Source of the DNA: Marchantia polymorpha subsp. ruderalis
Lineage: Eukaryota > Streptophyta > Marchantiopsida > Marchantiales > Marchantiaceae
Reading direction: 5' to 3'
Assembly (NCBI GenBank): GCA_037833965.1
Contig: AP031355.1
Coordinates: forward strand, 17,633,501-17,697,500
Length of the DNA: 64,000 nucleotides
Made by a program: the position numbers and the translations under genes. Below the pieces are notes generated by a model that had not been told where the DNA came from, searched no databases, and saw nothing but the letters and a program-made list of their open reading frames with translations. Shown here piece by piece: positions 47,401-59,796 of the stretch (position 1 is its first letter; the number at the start of each line of letters is the position of its first letter).

Positions 47401-49983
47401 AAACTATAGGTGGAAAAAATGTAGATAACATTACTTTGCACTGCAGCAAAGTACTGTCCACCGTTGCTAAAAGCACAGTCCTGGCAAGATTTGATGTTGA
47501 ATTCTTTTGCTATACGAATGTCATCAATCAGAATGTTCATTAACCGCAATTTGTCGGTGAATCCCACCAATATATGCAGGCCTGAAAAAGAGACAGAAAA
47601 GACACATTAACCTTGCGGCCATGACGATTACACTGAATTCTGGATTTAGAAAGCATACACCTCTGCAAAATGTTTTCGTAACACAGTTGAGATGTCTGAA
47701 GAGGTTTTGAATACCAAACAAGGTGCTGCACCAAACCCACGAGCAAGAGCAAAAACTCAAAGTGCACGTTACGTTGTTGCCCTTGTGCGCTTTAGCTGTC
47801 TATCGATGGCTCTTCGTTCATAAGTCAACACTAACGTTAAGTTTGGTCGAAGTGAACCTATGAAACCCATTATTCTTCTGACAGTGAGCATGAGTCCATA
47901 GCCCTTAAGGAATAACTGCAATGATACAGCAGGATAGAATCAACACCTTTCCAACACAATGTTACAACCTTGTAGAGATGAACTGTGGGAGGAGGCACAC
48001 ACCACTGGGGTGTAAAGAGATAGACAAGGCCTCCTGAGGGAAATATTTCGCCAGCTCACACGTCTTTTCCAAGTAGTTCCATACACGAATACATTTGTCC
48101 GTGCTGGATGTTACAGCTAGTGGTTTCCGCTGGCAGACATCCAAACCTGTGATGGCTTCCGAATGAAAGCCCTGCATTCCAACTACGGATCTCAGATACA
48201 GTTGGCAGTTGCAGACAAACTCCCTCAAAGCACGTGTCCTCTACGTCTTGCCTTCCAATCAACTTATAAGCACCTATTCATGATTACAAGCGATGAGTGT
48301 ATTCACTCACATGCCCAGTAGCCTCTTTGGGAACTTCATCCGGTTTGTAAAACTCCGAATTTTGGAAGGGAACCAAAATGATCTGTCGGTTTTTTAATAC
48401 GCAGACGAGTAACTCTTCACCGGGCGAAAGAGCAATACTGACTATCCTCGTTCCATTGACGTCCGCTTTGAACGAGCGCGTTCTTTTGAAACTTTCATCG
48501 TCGACTTTCTCGAAGACGCCTATAATCGCTCCACTTTCAGCGCTGATAAACCCCTTGGAAAACTGAAGGATAACCTCAACGAAACCAGCTCCTGGCAGCC
48601 CACCTGGAGGAGATATTGATGACACAATCTGCAGTTGTGGTGAGACGACTTCATCAAGCTTCACACAATTAGAGTAATTCGACAAATTGAAGACACTGTG
48701 GGTCAGTGCACTGTGACAGTAGGGCTTGCGGCACTGAGAGGGGCAGCTCCAGATGTGGATGAGTTCTACAGACGACACTGGAGAAACCCAGACCTAGCGT
48801 ATTGAATATGTTGAACACTACGAGTTGACTAAATAAAAATAAACCTGACAATCTCGAGATTACTTTCCACATCTCACCCACAATTACGGTATAGTGCTTT
48901 TGTGTTGAGTTCAGAAGGACGGTACTACAACTACAGGAGGCTTACCTCTCCGTTTTCGGTGTACAAAACTTCACCATTTTCCAGGGCATAGAGGCACACA
49001 CTTTCCTCCTTCTTATCACCTTTCTCTTTTTCTTTCTCGACGGGAGCTGAAGGATCATACAACCATGCATGATTGAAAAATTTGAGTCCTTCTCTCTTTC
49101 CTATGCCAGTAGAAATCGGCCTTAGGGCAGAATCCGTTGACCGGAATGATTTCGCAAACCCATCTCCGATCACAGTGATGAGGTTGAGGTCCATAGGGCA
49201 GCACTGAACCTGCAAGAGGAAGACGGGGTTGAAAAATCCAGCCACCAACCAGAGAAACCCATGAATACTTGATGACCACAAATGCCAATTGGTCGACAAC
49301 GATGTATGCTGATCCGGGCATGATCCGTGTTCTCAAGAAAAAAGGTCTTGCAGTGCACGAGCGTCCGCAACTGTCCACAAGAAAGACGCAGTGGCAGGCA
49401 GACTCCGAATCAGATGATGTACCTGATAAACCTCAGGTCCTGTAGAGGTTTTGATGGATGCAATTAATTTGGACTTCTCCAGACTCCAAAGGACCAAGTT
49501 CCAATCCGGTGCCCCGCCTTGGGCAGCAAGACACTTGCCGTCATGGCTAAACGCAAGGGAGATGTAAGAGCGTGAACCGATGTCCCCACCCATCAGAACC
49601 TTTTTCTTCTTCGAGGTCTGCGAATCGAAGATTGAAATCACAGGACCCTTGATATCCAAGCTTACAGACTTAGCCATCTCGATGGCCTTGGCCAAATCGT
49701 TGGATTCCTTCTTAGGTTCCACGACGACTGGGCGATCGGGCAAACAGCTCTCGGCCACTGCCACATGTTTCCTGTTGTGGCTCAGAGCAATGGCGGTCAT
49801 AGTTTCCGTGTCGGCCGTCCCACAAACAACCTTCTGATTCTTATCCTCCGTTTTCCACCATACAACGCAGTGCCCGGCGCAGTACACGATCGTCGAGTCG
49901 TCCACGAAATGCACGCCATCGCGCATTTTCCCATGCACACCGAACACATGGTTCGGCAGCAACGACTGAGCAATCGTCGCCAT
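41405..49983 (-). CDS. CFAP57: Cilia- and flagella-associated protein 57 (CFAP57/WDR65/FAP57)
   Basis: FAP57 sits on the axonemal microtubule doublets and anchors inner-arm dyneins. Coding exons, 5' to 3': 49983-49423, 49209-48946, 48628-48311, 48171-48003, 47581-47364, 46932-46711, 46557-46446, 46199-45949, 45774-45622, 45178-45072, 44914-44821, 44689-44535, 43849-43664, 43456-43372, 43156-42963, 42759-42594, 42272-42141, 41986-41405. All junctions keep phase, giving about 1,322 residues; human CFAP57 has about 1,250. The N-terminal half is WD repeats (for example [39 protein letters not shown]). The C-terminal half is coiled coil ([46 protein letters not shown]). One intron uses a GC donor (after 46446). 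The start of exon 3, the end of exon 15 and a possible missing exon between 45622 and 45178 are uncertain. Confidence 0.92.
44340..44405 (-). tRNA. tRNA-like sequence (possible tRNA-Gly-derived pseudogene) in a CFAP57 intron
   Basis: Read on the minus strand, a perfect 7-bp acceptor stem (GCATCGG/CCGATGC) and a perfect T arm (CCGGG TTCAAGT CCCGG) are present, and the first eleven bases match eukaryotic tRNA-Gly. The middle is abnormal: total length is only 66 bases, the D arm is reduced to GTG/CAC, and the anticodon stem has just three good pairs (CTC/GAG) around TTCCATG, which would read CCA. An alternative hairpin TGGAAG/CTTCCA crosses both arms. No T-run follows. A tRNA-derived relic or SINE-like head is more likely than a working tRNA. 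Confidence 0.4.
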
Positions 49984-51009
49984 CTCGAAATCCGACGCAG
50001 CTCCGAGACGGCCAAGCAAAGCCCGCGCCGAAATCCAACCCTCAGCTCGATTCCAGCTCAATTCTCACCAGCATCATCACCCGGCGGAGCGCCCCCTCTT
50101 CCCGCCCTCGCTCCACACAAATCGGCTCCCGATAGACGGAGTTCATATGTTGCCGAAGGGGTGCGACAACCATGCGGTAGTTGCAGGCCTCCTCCTTGCA
50201 GTTGGGAAGTCCCCACTGCAGTTCTGCGCACACCAAGCGAAACCGAGACCTCCGGCCCGCGGATCGAGTGTGAAAACACACGAGCCCGAGCAGCTCCGGG
50301 AGCACAACCAGCCCATTTCGCCCATTTACCTCATGCCGGGGCGCCCCCTGTTGGCCAGATTTCTGGTTACTCCACCAGCCGCAAGGACGAGCAGCAGCAG
50401 GAGGTGCGTTCAGACAAAGATTCCGGCGCAGCGGATCGGCGGATCGCCGGGAGCACGCAACGCTCTGAGTTTCGTTCGAGAGCGCACCCCGGGGGCGCTG
50501 GGGAGGGGAACGAGAGGACGCTGCGGGGCAAATTTCCCCACCCCTCCTCCCCTCCTCCCCTCCCCATCGCGGCCACGACGGGGGAATATGGTTGCGCCAT
50601 ACCGGACATGTGGAGGGCGGGGCTTAATCGGGCTTGCAGACAGAGGGGCGGCCGGGGGCGAAATATACGACGAGAGCTGTACCGATCCCTATTCCTGGCA
50701 GGGCCTCACCAGCTACGGCACAACTGGCTCCCAAGGCTTGCGACCGGCGCCCGGCAACCGGCGACCGGCCCTTAAAGAGGCGCCGGCGGAAGTCGCTAAA
50801 CAGCCGCGCAGCTCCAGCTGGCCCGTCACGGAGCCCCGAGGAACGAGACTCTCATTTGCCTCTGTACTGTACTGTACCCCTTCGCGACATACGGTCCCCG
50901 GCTAGAGCCCGCTGGGGGATCTCGGAGCCCGTCCCGTCCCGTTCCTCCCTGGGGACAGTTGGCACTCGGAAATCCGGATCGATGGAACTATAGGCCCCGC
51001 AGAGCTGCC

Positions 51010-51043
51010 AGTCGGTCAGTCGGTCGGTCAGTCGGTCAGGCAA
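51010..51043 (+). repeat. Short tandem repeat, CGGTCAGT-like units
   Basis: Four to five imperfect 4- or 8-base units of the form CGGT/CAGT occur in a row in the CFAP57/BRN divergent region. Confidence 0.7.
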
Positions 51044-51869
51044 TCAGTCACGCGATGGTCTGGCGGGCGGGCGGGCAGGCTGGCTGGCGCAGGTGGACGA
51101 GTGTTTGTGCCCGCCCCCACCGCGCCCCCCGTCCCTGCACATCGGAGCTTCGGTCGGATCCGGTGCCTTGTTCGCGCGGGGGGGTTTCCGTCTGCGGCTT
51201 GTGTGCCAACCACGCGGACGCAGGGGGCCCCCCTCCCCCCCCCCGCCCGTCGACACTTATTCCCTCGGGCCACGTCTTTGGAACCAGAGCCAGCGCGAGA
51301 GCAGGGACAGGGACAGGGACTGGGACTTGACCGGCGACTGGACTGGACTCTGAACTGGACTGGAAACGAGGCGATTGGAGCAGAGAGAGAGGAGAGGAAG
51401 GGGAAAGGCTGAGGACCAGTCACGGTCGTCGGGTTCGGAGGATCTAAGCCCTCTGCGACCGCCACCACCACTGGCCCTACCACCACCACTGCAGCAGTAG
51501 ACGTAGACGTAGAAGTATAGGTCGGGCGGGCGGTGGCAGGACCCATACGAGCACAGTGGGGGCTCGCATACGACGGCTGGCAGGGGCCCAGGAGTATACG
51601 TTGGGGGGAGTGGTGGCGTAGGAGTAGTTTCGCGCAGATGTACCGTGTATCGTACGAGCGGGCGGGCGGGCGAGCGAGCGAGCGAGAGAGCGAGCATGTC
51701 CGAAGTGGCACAGGGACAGTACTCAAGGGGCGTTAACTTGGGTAATAAGTAAGTGCGTCGTGAAGCAAGCTAGAGAGCTCCCGTGTCGAGCAAGGCCCCG
51801 CCAGCAGCAACAACAAACAAACCCCCGCACCCGGCCGTTGAAAGCTGCAGCTGCAGGGGGTGGGGGAAG

Positions 51870-52160
51870 CAGAAAGAAAAAGAAGGAAGGGAAGCGAAGG
51901 GAAGGGAAGGGAAGCGGAGGAGGAAGGGAAGGGCGATGGTGGTGGTGGTGGGGGGGAGGGGTCCCGAGGACCCCAGGGCACCCTAAAACAGTGGCAGCAG
52001 CAGCAGGGTTTCGAGAGCAGAGCGCCCAGAATAGAGGCACGGGAGGGCAGGGGAGGGGAGGGGACGCGACGAGCGAGGAGAGGAGGCGAGGCGAGGCGAG
52101 GCGTGGAGAGTGAGAGAGGAGGGAGGGAAGGGAGGGGAGGTGAGGAGAGGAGAGAGGGGG
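51870..52160 (+). repeat. Polypurine (GA/GGGAAGG-rich) low-complexity tract
   Basis: Almost only G and A occur in long runs on the plus strand (GGGAAGGGAAGGGAAGCGG and similar, then GAGGCGAGGCGAGGCGAGG). It lies within the probable 5' leader or promoter of the BRN-like gene, 230-520 bases before its ATG. Such tracts can form triplex or G-quadruplex structures. Confidence 0.8.
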
Positions 52161-52389
52161 AGTGTGGTGGTCGAGTGTGGAGTTCTTCTTCTGCAGCTGC
52201 TCTAACTGAACTGCCAACGAGTCGCATATGAGAGTTGTAACAACCCCAACATGAGGAGATATCCGCGTGCAGCTTCTTTGCAGCAGTTCCGACTGCATTG
52301 AGCGAAGCCTCGACCTCTGCAACGCTGCATTGCATAAACGAGGCGAGCAGGGCAGTGCAGCCGGTTCCGCCACGCAGCCCTGGTCAGCT

Positions 52390-55300
52390 ATGGCTGCTGT
52401 GGCGTCCCAGCGGGATGCAGCAGGTGGGGGTGGCGTCGGCGGTGGTGGTGGTGATGCCGTGAAGCTGTTTGTCGGCCAGGTGCCCAAGCAACTCAGCGAG
52501 CAGCAAATTGCTGGCATTTTCGGCGAGGCTGGCAACGTTAGAGAAATCAACATCATTAAGGATAAGCTGACGAAACAATCAAGAGGTCCGGTTGCCTTCC
52601 TGACTCTTTGAGTTTGTCTTTCGCTGGCCTACGGCCCCTTTGACTCCCGACTCTGCGGCCTCCGCGATTCTCAGAGTTGCTTGTGTGCCGACATTGATGA
52701 AATATTGTCAAACCTCGAGAACTTTGACCTGATTGTCATGGTCCTAGATTGTGGCTGCTGACATATCGTGTTGGAGGTTGTTTCTGTTCCTAAAATAAAA
52801 AAGGTCGCCACGAGATCGTTATGAAAGCATACAGCTCTCTCACGAAGAGCACGCCGCTGGACGATATAACGACGCTGGTGTATTCATACTTGTCTCCATT
52901 TGACGAGTCTATGGGAGTCCAAAATGTCCCGGGACGAGGGTTCTTCGAGAGTGACCAGAATTTACTTCAGATGTGTTCGAGGTGTATGGGTTTAGGGTGA
53001 CCGTTTCTTGAGCTGCTCTTTCCGCTCGCCGTCTGTGCAGGATGCTGCTTCGTGACGTACAGCACGAGGGAGGAGGCAGACAACGCCATTGCTATGTTCC
53101 ACGATAAACGGACGCTTCCGCCGGTACTGTTTCCGGCCCTTCGTCATTTAGGGTTTTTATATCTAGCTTAAATGGTTTTTTTGATGTGGGATTAGATTTC
53201 TTTCTTTCTAAATTTCATCACGGCTGGTGAAGCTCGGAGCATGTTTTTCTGGTCGCCTCGGTCGATTAGACCGTCTAGCAGTCCAGTGATAACGTAGGTC
53301 TTGTGAATGCCACGCTCAGTGTGCTGAGCAGTCTCCACTCTATTTCATGCCGTTTCTGTAGGTTGCGAGTCCATTGCAAGTGAAGTACGCCGATGGAGAG
53401 CTAGAGAGACTGGGTAAGTCTTATGAGCATGAGTGTTGTCTATCCTCTCGTGTCCTTACTATGACTTTTTTCGAAATGTACGAAACGGCCCCATTCGCTG
53501 TGTAACGGCTGAAATTTTGAAGCTGCTCAGGCTTCCTACTGCGGTCTGGGATTCTCAACCGTGGAGCTTTATTCCCGTAGTGGATCATATCACCATGCCG
53601 CTCTGTGTGTGGTAGTTTTACCATCGTGAAGCAGTGTGGTTCTGGAGAGATCAGCGTTCATGACGATAAAGTTTTTCGAAAAATTAATCCTGTTTATGTT
53701 TTCTCATGTCTCGTGTGCCTTTTTTCGCGCAGAGCACAAACTCTTCATTGGCATGCTCCCAAACTCCGTGTCCGAGGCCGATGTGACGAACATTTTTTTA
53801 AAGTTCGGGAGGATCAAAGAGCTCTCAGTCATAAAAGGATCGCAACCGAGTAGTAAAGGTGCCGAAATTCCCTCACTCTCCCCTTTTCTGTTTTCTGCTA
53901 GTGTTTGTATTTTGTTATTATGAAAGCCTCGTCAGCTTTGTATTCATATACTGAACTTTGGGGCACTTGGTTGTATATCGTACTCGTAGGCTGTGCATTT
54001 CTCAAGTACGAGTCGAAGGATCAAGCAATTGCTGCCATTGAAGCACTCAATGGAGTGCACAAAATGGAGGTACTATTTTCCTCGAGCAGTGCCCCGCCTA
54101 AAGTCGCTTCTTCTTTCACTATCGTATGTCCGAACTTTACGCTAGTCAGGACTCGGCGTGTCTGAAGGTGTTGTCCAATAGTAATTACACAGCCGATACC
54201 AGTAAGCGTCTTGACCGCCTAACTGATATTAGTGGTGTACGTTGATGAAAATAAGGTGTAACACATGGTACGCAGAGAGCTAACGAAAGTCATGTGTTGT
54301 TGCATTCTGTAATCTTAAATGCCATAAATATTCAGGGTTCTACATCAGCTTTAGTAGTGAAGTGGGCTGACACCGAAAAAGAAAGGCTAGCGCGGAAGCA
54401 ACAGAAAGCCCAAGCTTCAGTGACGAATAGACTTGCCGGACAGCAACAACCTTCTCTCTTTGGAGCAATGCCAATTGGATATGTTGCTGCTCCTGCCCCT
54501 ATCAATGGGTACGCATACCAGGTAGCTCTAACGAACTCCGATCCCCAAAGTAAAACCTCGAAATTCTGAGTTTTGTATTTGTTTTATGCAGCATCATCAA
54601 GAACAGGGGCGTTGTCAACGAATACCATGCCAGATAGCATTCTTTGAGATTTTCATGTCCTGAGAAGTAGGTGGATACGTGTGTGCAGGCAACAAATGCC
54701 TATGGGATGATGCCCTACTCGACCCCTCAGATGCAAAATCAGCAAGGAATATCCGGTGGCCTTATGAGTCCCATGAATCTTTCAATGGCTGTACCTGAGC
54801 AGCAATCTCCGGAACTCCTGACTCAGATGGCGAATCCTAATTTCCAACCTATCCAATACACGGGTTACATGGATCCCGTGTATCAGAACTTTTCTGGCAT
54901 GCAGTATCCGATGGCTTATCCTGGAACTCTTTTATACCAAGGTGTACCTCAGACTGTGGGAACGAATGGGATGCCTATTTTAGGAATGAGTCCAGCTGCC
55001 TCAGGACCAACAACTGTTAATGCCGGAATCGCCCCACAGACGGAAGGTAAAGATCCTGGGGTGTGCTAATGCTTTGGTTGAAAATCGTCCGCTTACTTGA
55101 TCTCTACATCTTTACGTCTTATTATTGCTCGGCATAGAACAGGATCTCATAGTCTTGGGATTGAGGAAGGGCGTTGGTTGAACATTGATAGGAGTGGAAC
55201 GTATTTGTAGGCTATGTCATTGGAGAAAATTTCAGTATGAAGAATATGTATTTGTTACTTGTATTAGATATATAGGGATTAGAGTGGCTCATAAGGTTGT

Positions 55301-55995
55301 TGAGAATTTTTATTCTCTACTGCAGCTTGAGCCTAATGATTTAGGTTGTTTTATGAGAGATGTTATTAGTTTTCGTTCTAGTGCTCTTGGCACTAGCTAG
55401 GGGGTTCTTTTGGTTCTCTCCTGGTTTGGAGTTTGATTGTTTGTTTTGTGTTTTTTAGCCCTTTGACCCTTTGGACCCCACGGGCTTGATCTATTTACCA
55501 TTTACCATAAGTCTTCGTTCTTTCTGATCCTTGACATGAAATGGGCTGAAAATTCTGATAATAGAAGTATTTAAAATGTTTTAATTTTTCTTCAGGACCA
55601 CCAGGTGCCAACCTTTTCATCTATCACATACCTTTGGAGTTTGGTGACCAAGAGCTGTCAACAACGTTCTCGTCCTTTGGCAATGTGATAAGCGCAAAAG
55701 TTTTCGTGGACAGAGCCACCGGGGCTAGCAAGTGCTTTGGTACGTACTCATATGTCCTTGCATGCCAGGAGTTGACAGATGTAATGCTTGTATGAAGAGT
55801 TTATCTTTATCTACAGTTAAAAAGAGTTTTCGAATCGAGTCTGAGTAAATTTATGATGTCATTCCAGGCTTTGTGAGCTACGATTCTCCTGAAGCAGCTC
55901 AGGCAGCCATAAACGTTATGAATGGATTTCAGCTCAGCGGGAAGAGGCTGAAAGTTCAGTTGAAAAGAGATACCAAGCAGGGAAAACCTTACTAA
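52390..55995 (+). CDS. Bruno/CELF-type RNA-binding protein (BRN1/BRN2-like, three RRMs)
   Basis: Plant Bruno-like proteins bind 3' UTRs of target mRNAs and promote their decay; in Arabidopsis BRN1 and BRN2 repress SOC1 mRNA. Exons: 52390-52585, 53041-53123, 53362-53413, 53733-53858, 53990-54069, 54336-54521, 54689-55046, 55596-55739 and 55868-55995. All are GT-AG and in phase, giving 450 residues. RRM1 has RNP2 LFVGQV and RNP1-type [11 protein letters not shown]2 has LFIGML and GCAFLKYE. A Met/Gln/Pro-rich linker follows. RRM3 has LFIYHI and [20 protein letters not shown]. The two-plus-one RRM layout is the CELF signature. The N-terminus carries a Gly-rich stretch ([10 protein letters not shown]). 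The ATG at 52390 is the only in-frame ATG found for this exon. The protein ends [10 protein letters not shown]. Confidence 0.94.
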
Positions 55996-58900
55996 GAGGG
56001 TTGATGTCTCACGGGCAGTTTTTCTGCACTTCGGGGACGATACCCATTGAAAGTTTTAGTATTCCAGCTTCTTGTAGAATGCATGCAGTGGAAAGGAAGC
56101 CAAGGTACAAGTCAGCGTCATTTCAAAGATCCATCCCACAGCTAGAGATAATGGTCACTTAGAGCTGTACGAAGCAGGACATGGCACCTGCTGAGATGCA
56201 CACATGCTTCAACAACATGGAGATTTGAAGGTGCGAAGCAGCTGCTCTCAATTTAGAGCATACTAAGCTGGCTTTCATGCTTAGGATTCCCGTGACCACT
56301 GTGCTAACACTTGGATCACACATTGTGCATCTCTGAGTGTTAGTTCCATGGTTTTGTGAGCAATCATGTCTTGGATCCCCTATCTGCATCATGCACGTGT
56401 AGATAAGATCAGATTTAGGAATAGGAAATACTTCTAGAAGATTCTTTCAATTGTACTATTGGCTCAACAATCACAAGGTCTTCATTATAGATGTTGCCAG
56501 CTTTGTTTCCCTAGACAGCTCTTCGCTTCTTAGAGAAATGTTACACTTCGACACTTCCCAGTTAGAGGTATTATCACGAGGCTCGGTCCCGGGTGCTTCA
56601 TGCCTAGATTCGTTGTATGCTGGCATTTATAAGGAGGCGAGAGCTTAGTTGAAATCTGGAAAGTGTTGTCAACTTTCGTCTTTAGTTCCTGGATCAAGTC
56701 TTTGTGTTGGCAGTGCTTGGTACCTAAGTTTCGCCTCCGTTGAAGCTGTTTGTTGCCATGGTTTCTCCCAAAGCTGAACCTTCTGTGTTGCATGTTATGG
56801 AGCTTTCTTGACCGTTTCTAGTGCCTCTCATGGAATGTTCATACTTTTTACTTTCATTCACTGACTATCACCGTTTCCTGTGTTGTCTTGTATATCAAGT
56901 TGTCTTGAGAGCAAGAGTTTCAAATACATCAGTCCCAATCGTTTGTTTTTTCTTCTATCCACGATTTACGTCTGTTGATTCGTACACAGCTAATGCCATA
57001 CAAGTAATGTCTTTCTTTTTGGTTGCATCTGAACTTTGCATTGATTGATGTGGTCACTTGTGGCCTGAATTTGTGAGTGTTGGGATATGTGTACGCTTCT
57101 ACTCTCGTGTTGTTGCTTTCAGAGTATGCCCCCATGTTCGCACCCAGTAGAGTATCGTTCATGGATATTTCATAAATTTATGTACCGAGTCAGAGGATGG
57201 GTTATCAAATTCAGAGTGACGTCGTTTAGCAGGTACACGATTTGCATCTAGTTTTTCTTATGTTCCCGTATCGTTTTCCAGCCGTCTTTGTGATATGAAT
57301 TTCTAAAATGAAGATGGTAGACTTCGGTGAGGTGGATACGATTTGTGCACTTCCCCTTTCTCATAGCTGGACGTATCGTATGCACTGCAGGATCATGATG
57401 AGTTGGCGCAAGACGAAGTTGATTGGGTATGTACTCGCTTGTATGCACATTTTCTTATGCGAGGCGTTTCATTGACGGTGGAGTTAACACATCGAAGTTC
57501 TGCAAGCTTGTGTGCTGTTTTTATAATTTATGCGACGTTTCGGTTTTGAGAGTAAGATTGCGCTATCTTCTACATTCTTTCAGTCGTAATCTTACTTCCA
57601 ATTTTCGGATTTTTACTTGTTATCAATGTGTAATCAGGACTCTGCGCGCCAATCAAGGGATTGACTTCATTGTTGATGCATACGTCCTACACGTTCGTAT
57701 CCTACACGTTCGTATCCTACCTCTCGTTTACCTGCTTCACTACAGTCAACGCGTGATGACCTTCATCCTCACGCTTTCTAAAAGCAGGAATATTGCCGGC
57801 TTGTTGACAAAAGTGCCATTACTGGCGATGTAACATGATTCAGCAGTATTCGCAGTCGTGGAGGTTTTGGTGCCGTCACTGATTCCGTGGAGGAGACATC
57901 ATTGTCGTGTAAGGTCGTTTCTATCTCTTCAACATCACGCAGATGTTCTCTTGGAGAAACTGATACACAGTGTCGGTTGAATATAATAGCAGTGTAATTT
58001 TAATATACCTCGAGCAATTTTTACTAACCTCTCTAAAGTTCTAGTTGTAGACGATATGTACATTATCATGATGACTCAAGAAATTGAGATGTAACACGAG
58101 GCATATACTTGGAGCGGGGTTCAAAATGTTGTCAACACTTTTTTCGGGAGTGTCATTTGTCCTTCTTTTGTACCAAATGCAGCGTTGACTTGCGCAATGT
58201 ATGATCGAAGTCGAACCTTCAAAACTGAGCCGCATCACCTTGACCAAATCTTGTTTCTGGATGGACAATGCGTTTTCTCATTCACGAGTCTTTGATACTG
58301 TATTCCCACCCACAACTCCGTATTTCCGACCATGCTTGCTGTTGTGAGTTCCCCTGATGTCTGCACCCTAACATCCTCAAGAGCCTCAGACACCGGGTTG
58401 TGACATCGTGCATGTTTGTCTGTCTCTCGCAATGATTACCATCTCTTCTGAATCGATATACGAAAAAATCATTTTCTTGGTCAGTCTGTCGACGCCAGAG
58501 TGATAATATACAATTTTGGAAAGCGTGAGTTTCACTGGGAACGTAATTGACGTGCATCAGTGAGCTGCAAGTAGCAGCATGAACTTGAAAATACCACATG
58601 CTACCTCAAAACATGTAGTTTACTCTAAAATTGAAGACAGTGAATAAGATTCATACATGTCGTTTGGGAGTGTTCACTTACTTCCGGGACGCTTTCGAAA
58701 CCCACTAGTATGGTCTTTTCATATCTAATTCTTTGGGATGTCAAGGAGTAAAAGTTGTTGCGAGAACTTGAGGAAGTAAGTTTTGAGACATTTGGACGTA
58801 GCGCTTGCCAACGGCAATAAATTATTAAACTTCTCGTGATATTTCAGCAGTTTTGTGTACTTTCACATGTCATAAAAATATTGAGCAATTTAGTAATCAT

Positions 58901-59796
58901 CTGTAGGTCACTTTTGCATTTATGGAATGTATAATTGACAATTTTTAAACTACTGATATAAATCAGAGTCAATGTCTTAGTGAGCCCTTTCTGTGCATAT
59001 ATCCAAAACACTTGGCAAGTGCACTTGATTAAGAAACCTTCAATACGGTGAATTTACCAATATACAAGTATGCTAATTCCAATGAAACTTTCAGCATTTT
59101 TTTTACTTATATAGATATTATATATATTTATACATATATATTTATATTTACATATAATGTAAATCCGCAGCACAGCGGATCTATCCGTCTTTTACTTCTG
59201 TAGTTTGATTAATGGTATCATTGCTTCTCTTCTCGTAAAGTCAGAGGATTTTTTAGGATCAGGATCAAACTTGTTATTTGATTTTTAGGTAAACGGCAAG
59301 AGTATTTTTTATAATATAATACATACACATATACGTATATCTTTATATACACATCGATTAACTTAGACAGTCTTAGGAATATTCATATTACAATATAAAA
59401 GTCGAAGATTCTATTCTCATCAACCGTTGTGATAATATCATTACTTGGATCAAGTGTCACAGATCCACTCAACATCCAAAACACATTGTACATAGAAGGC
59501 ATCTTATTATCAAATAACATGCTTGGAAGCAAATAAAAGCTACTTCTCTTTTGTGTGAAGGGACATTTTTTTTTTCTCCGCCTGAACATATACATTTTGC
59601 AAGGGGTAGACTTCTAGTATACGAAGATTGGAAAATTGAGAGAACTGAACTTTTGTTTATTTTTGAAAATTGTGCTATGATTGCAAATTTTTTTCGAATA
59701 CTTGAGCTTTTGACATTTATATACAGATATGCATATTCTTGTTATCGCAACAGATGCATAGTGAAACCAAGTCTGCAAACCACGGGGCATTAAATG
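55996..59796. other. Intergenic region downstream of the BRN-like gene
   Basis: No gene is recognised. It holds the BRN-like 3' flank, a 17-base unit repeated twice near 57684-57720 (CCTACACGTTCGTAT), and an AT-only microsatellite-like stretch around 59103-59160. AT content rises after 58.6 kb. Confidence 0.45.

Larger units (their letters stand above)
49984..52389. promoter_or_regulatory. Divergent GC-rich upstream region shared by CFAP57 and the BRN-like gene
   Basis: The two genes start 2.4 kb apart and face away from each other, so both promoters and leaders must lie here. The region is GC-rich with low-complexity blocks. There are CGGTCAGT-like tandem units at about 51010-51043, GCGAGCGAGC units near 51665, and a purine-rich tract on the plus strand from about 51,870 to 52,160. 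I cannot identify a TATA box or transcription start with confidence. Long open frames here are composition artefacts. Confidence 0.55.

Noticed and set aside
51028..52556. Several long Pro/Ser/Arg-rich frames on both strands between CFAP57 and the BRN-like gene
   Set aside because: They translate simple repeats and the polypurine tract; none resembles a protein family.
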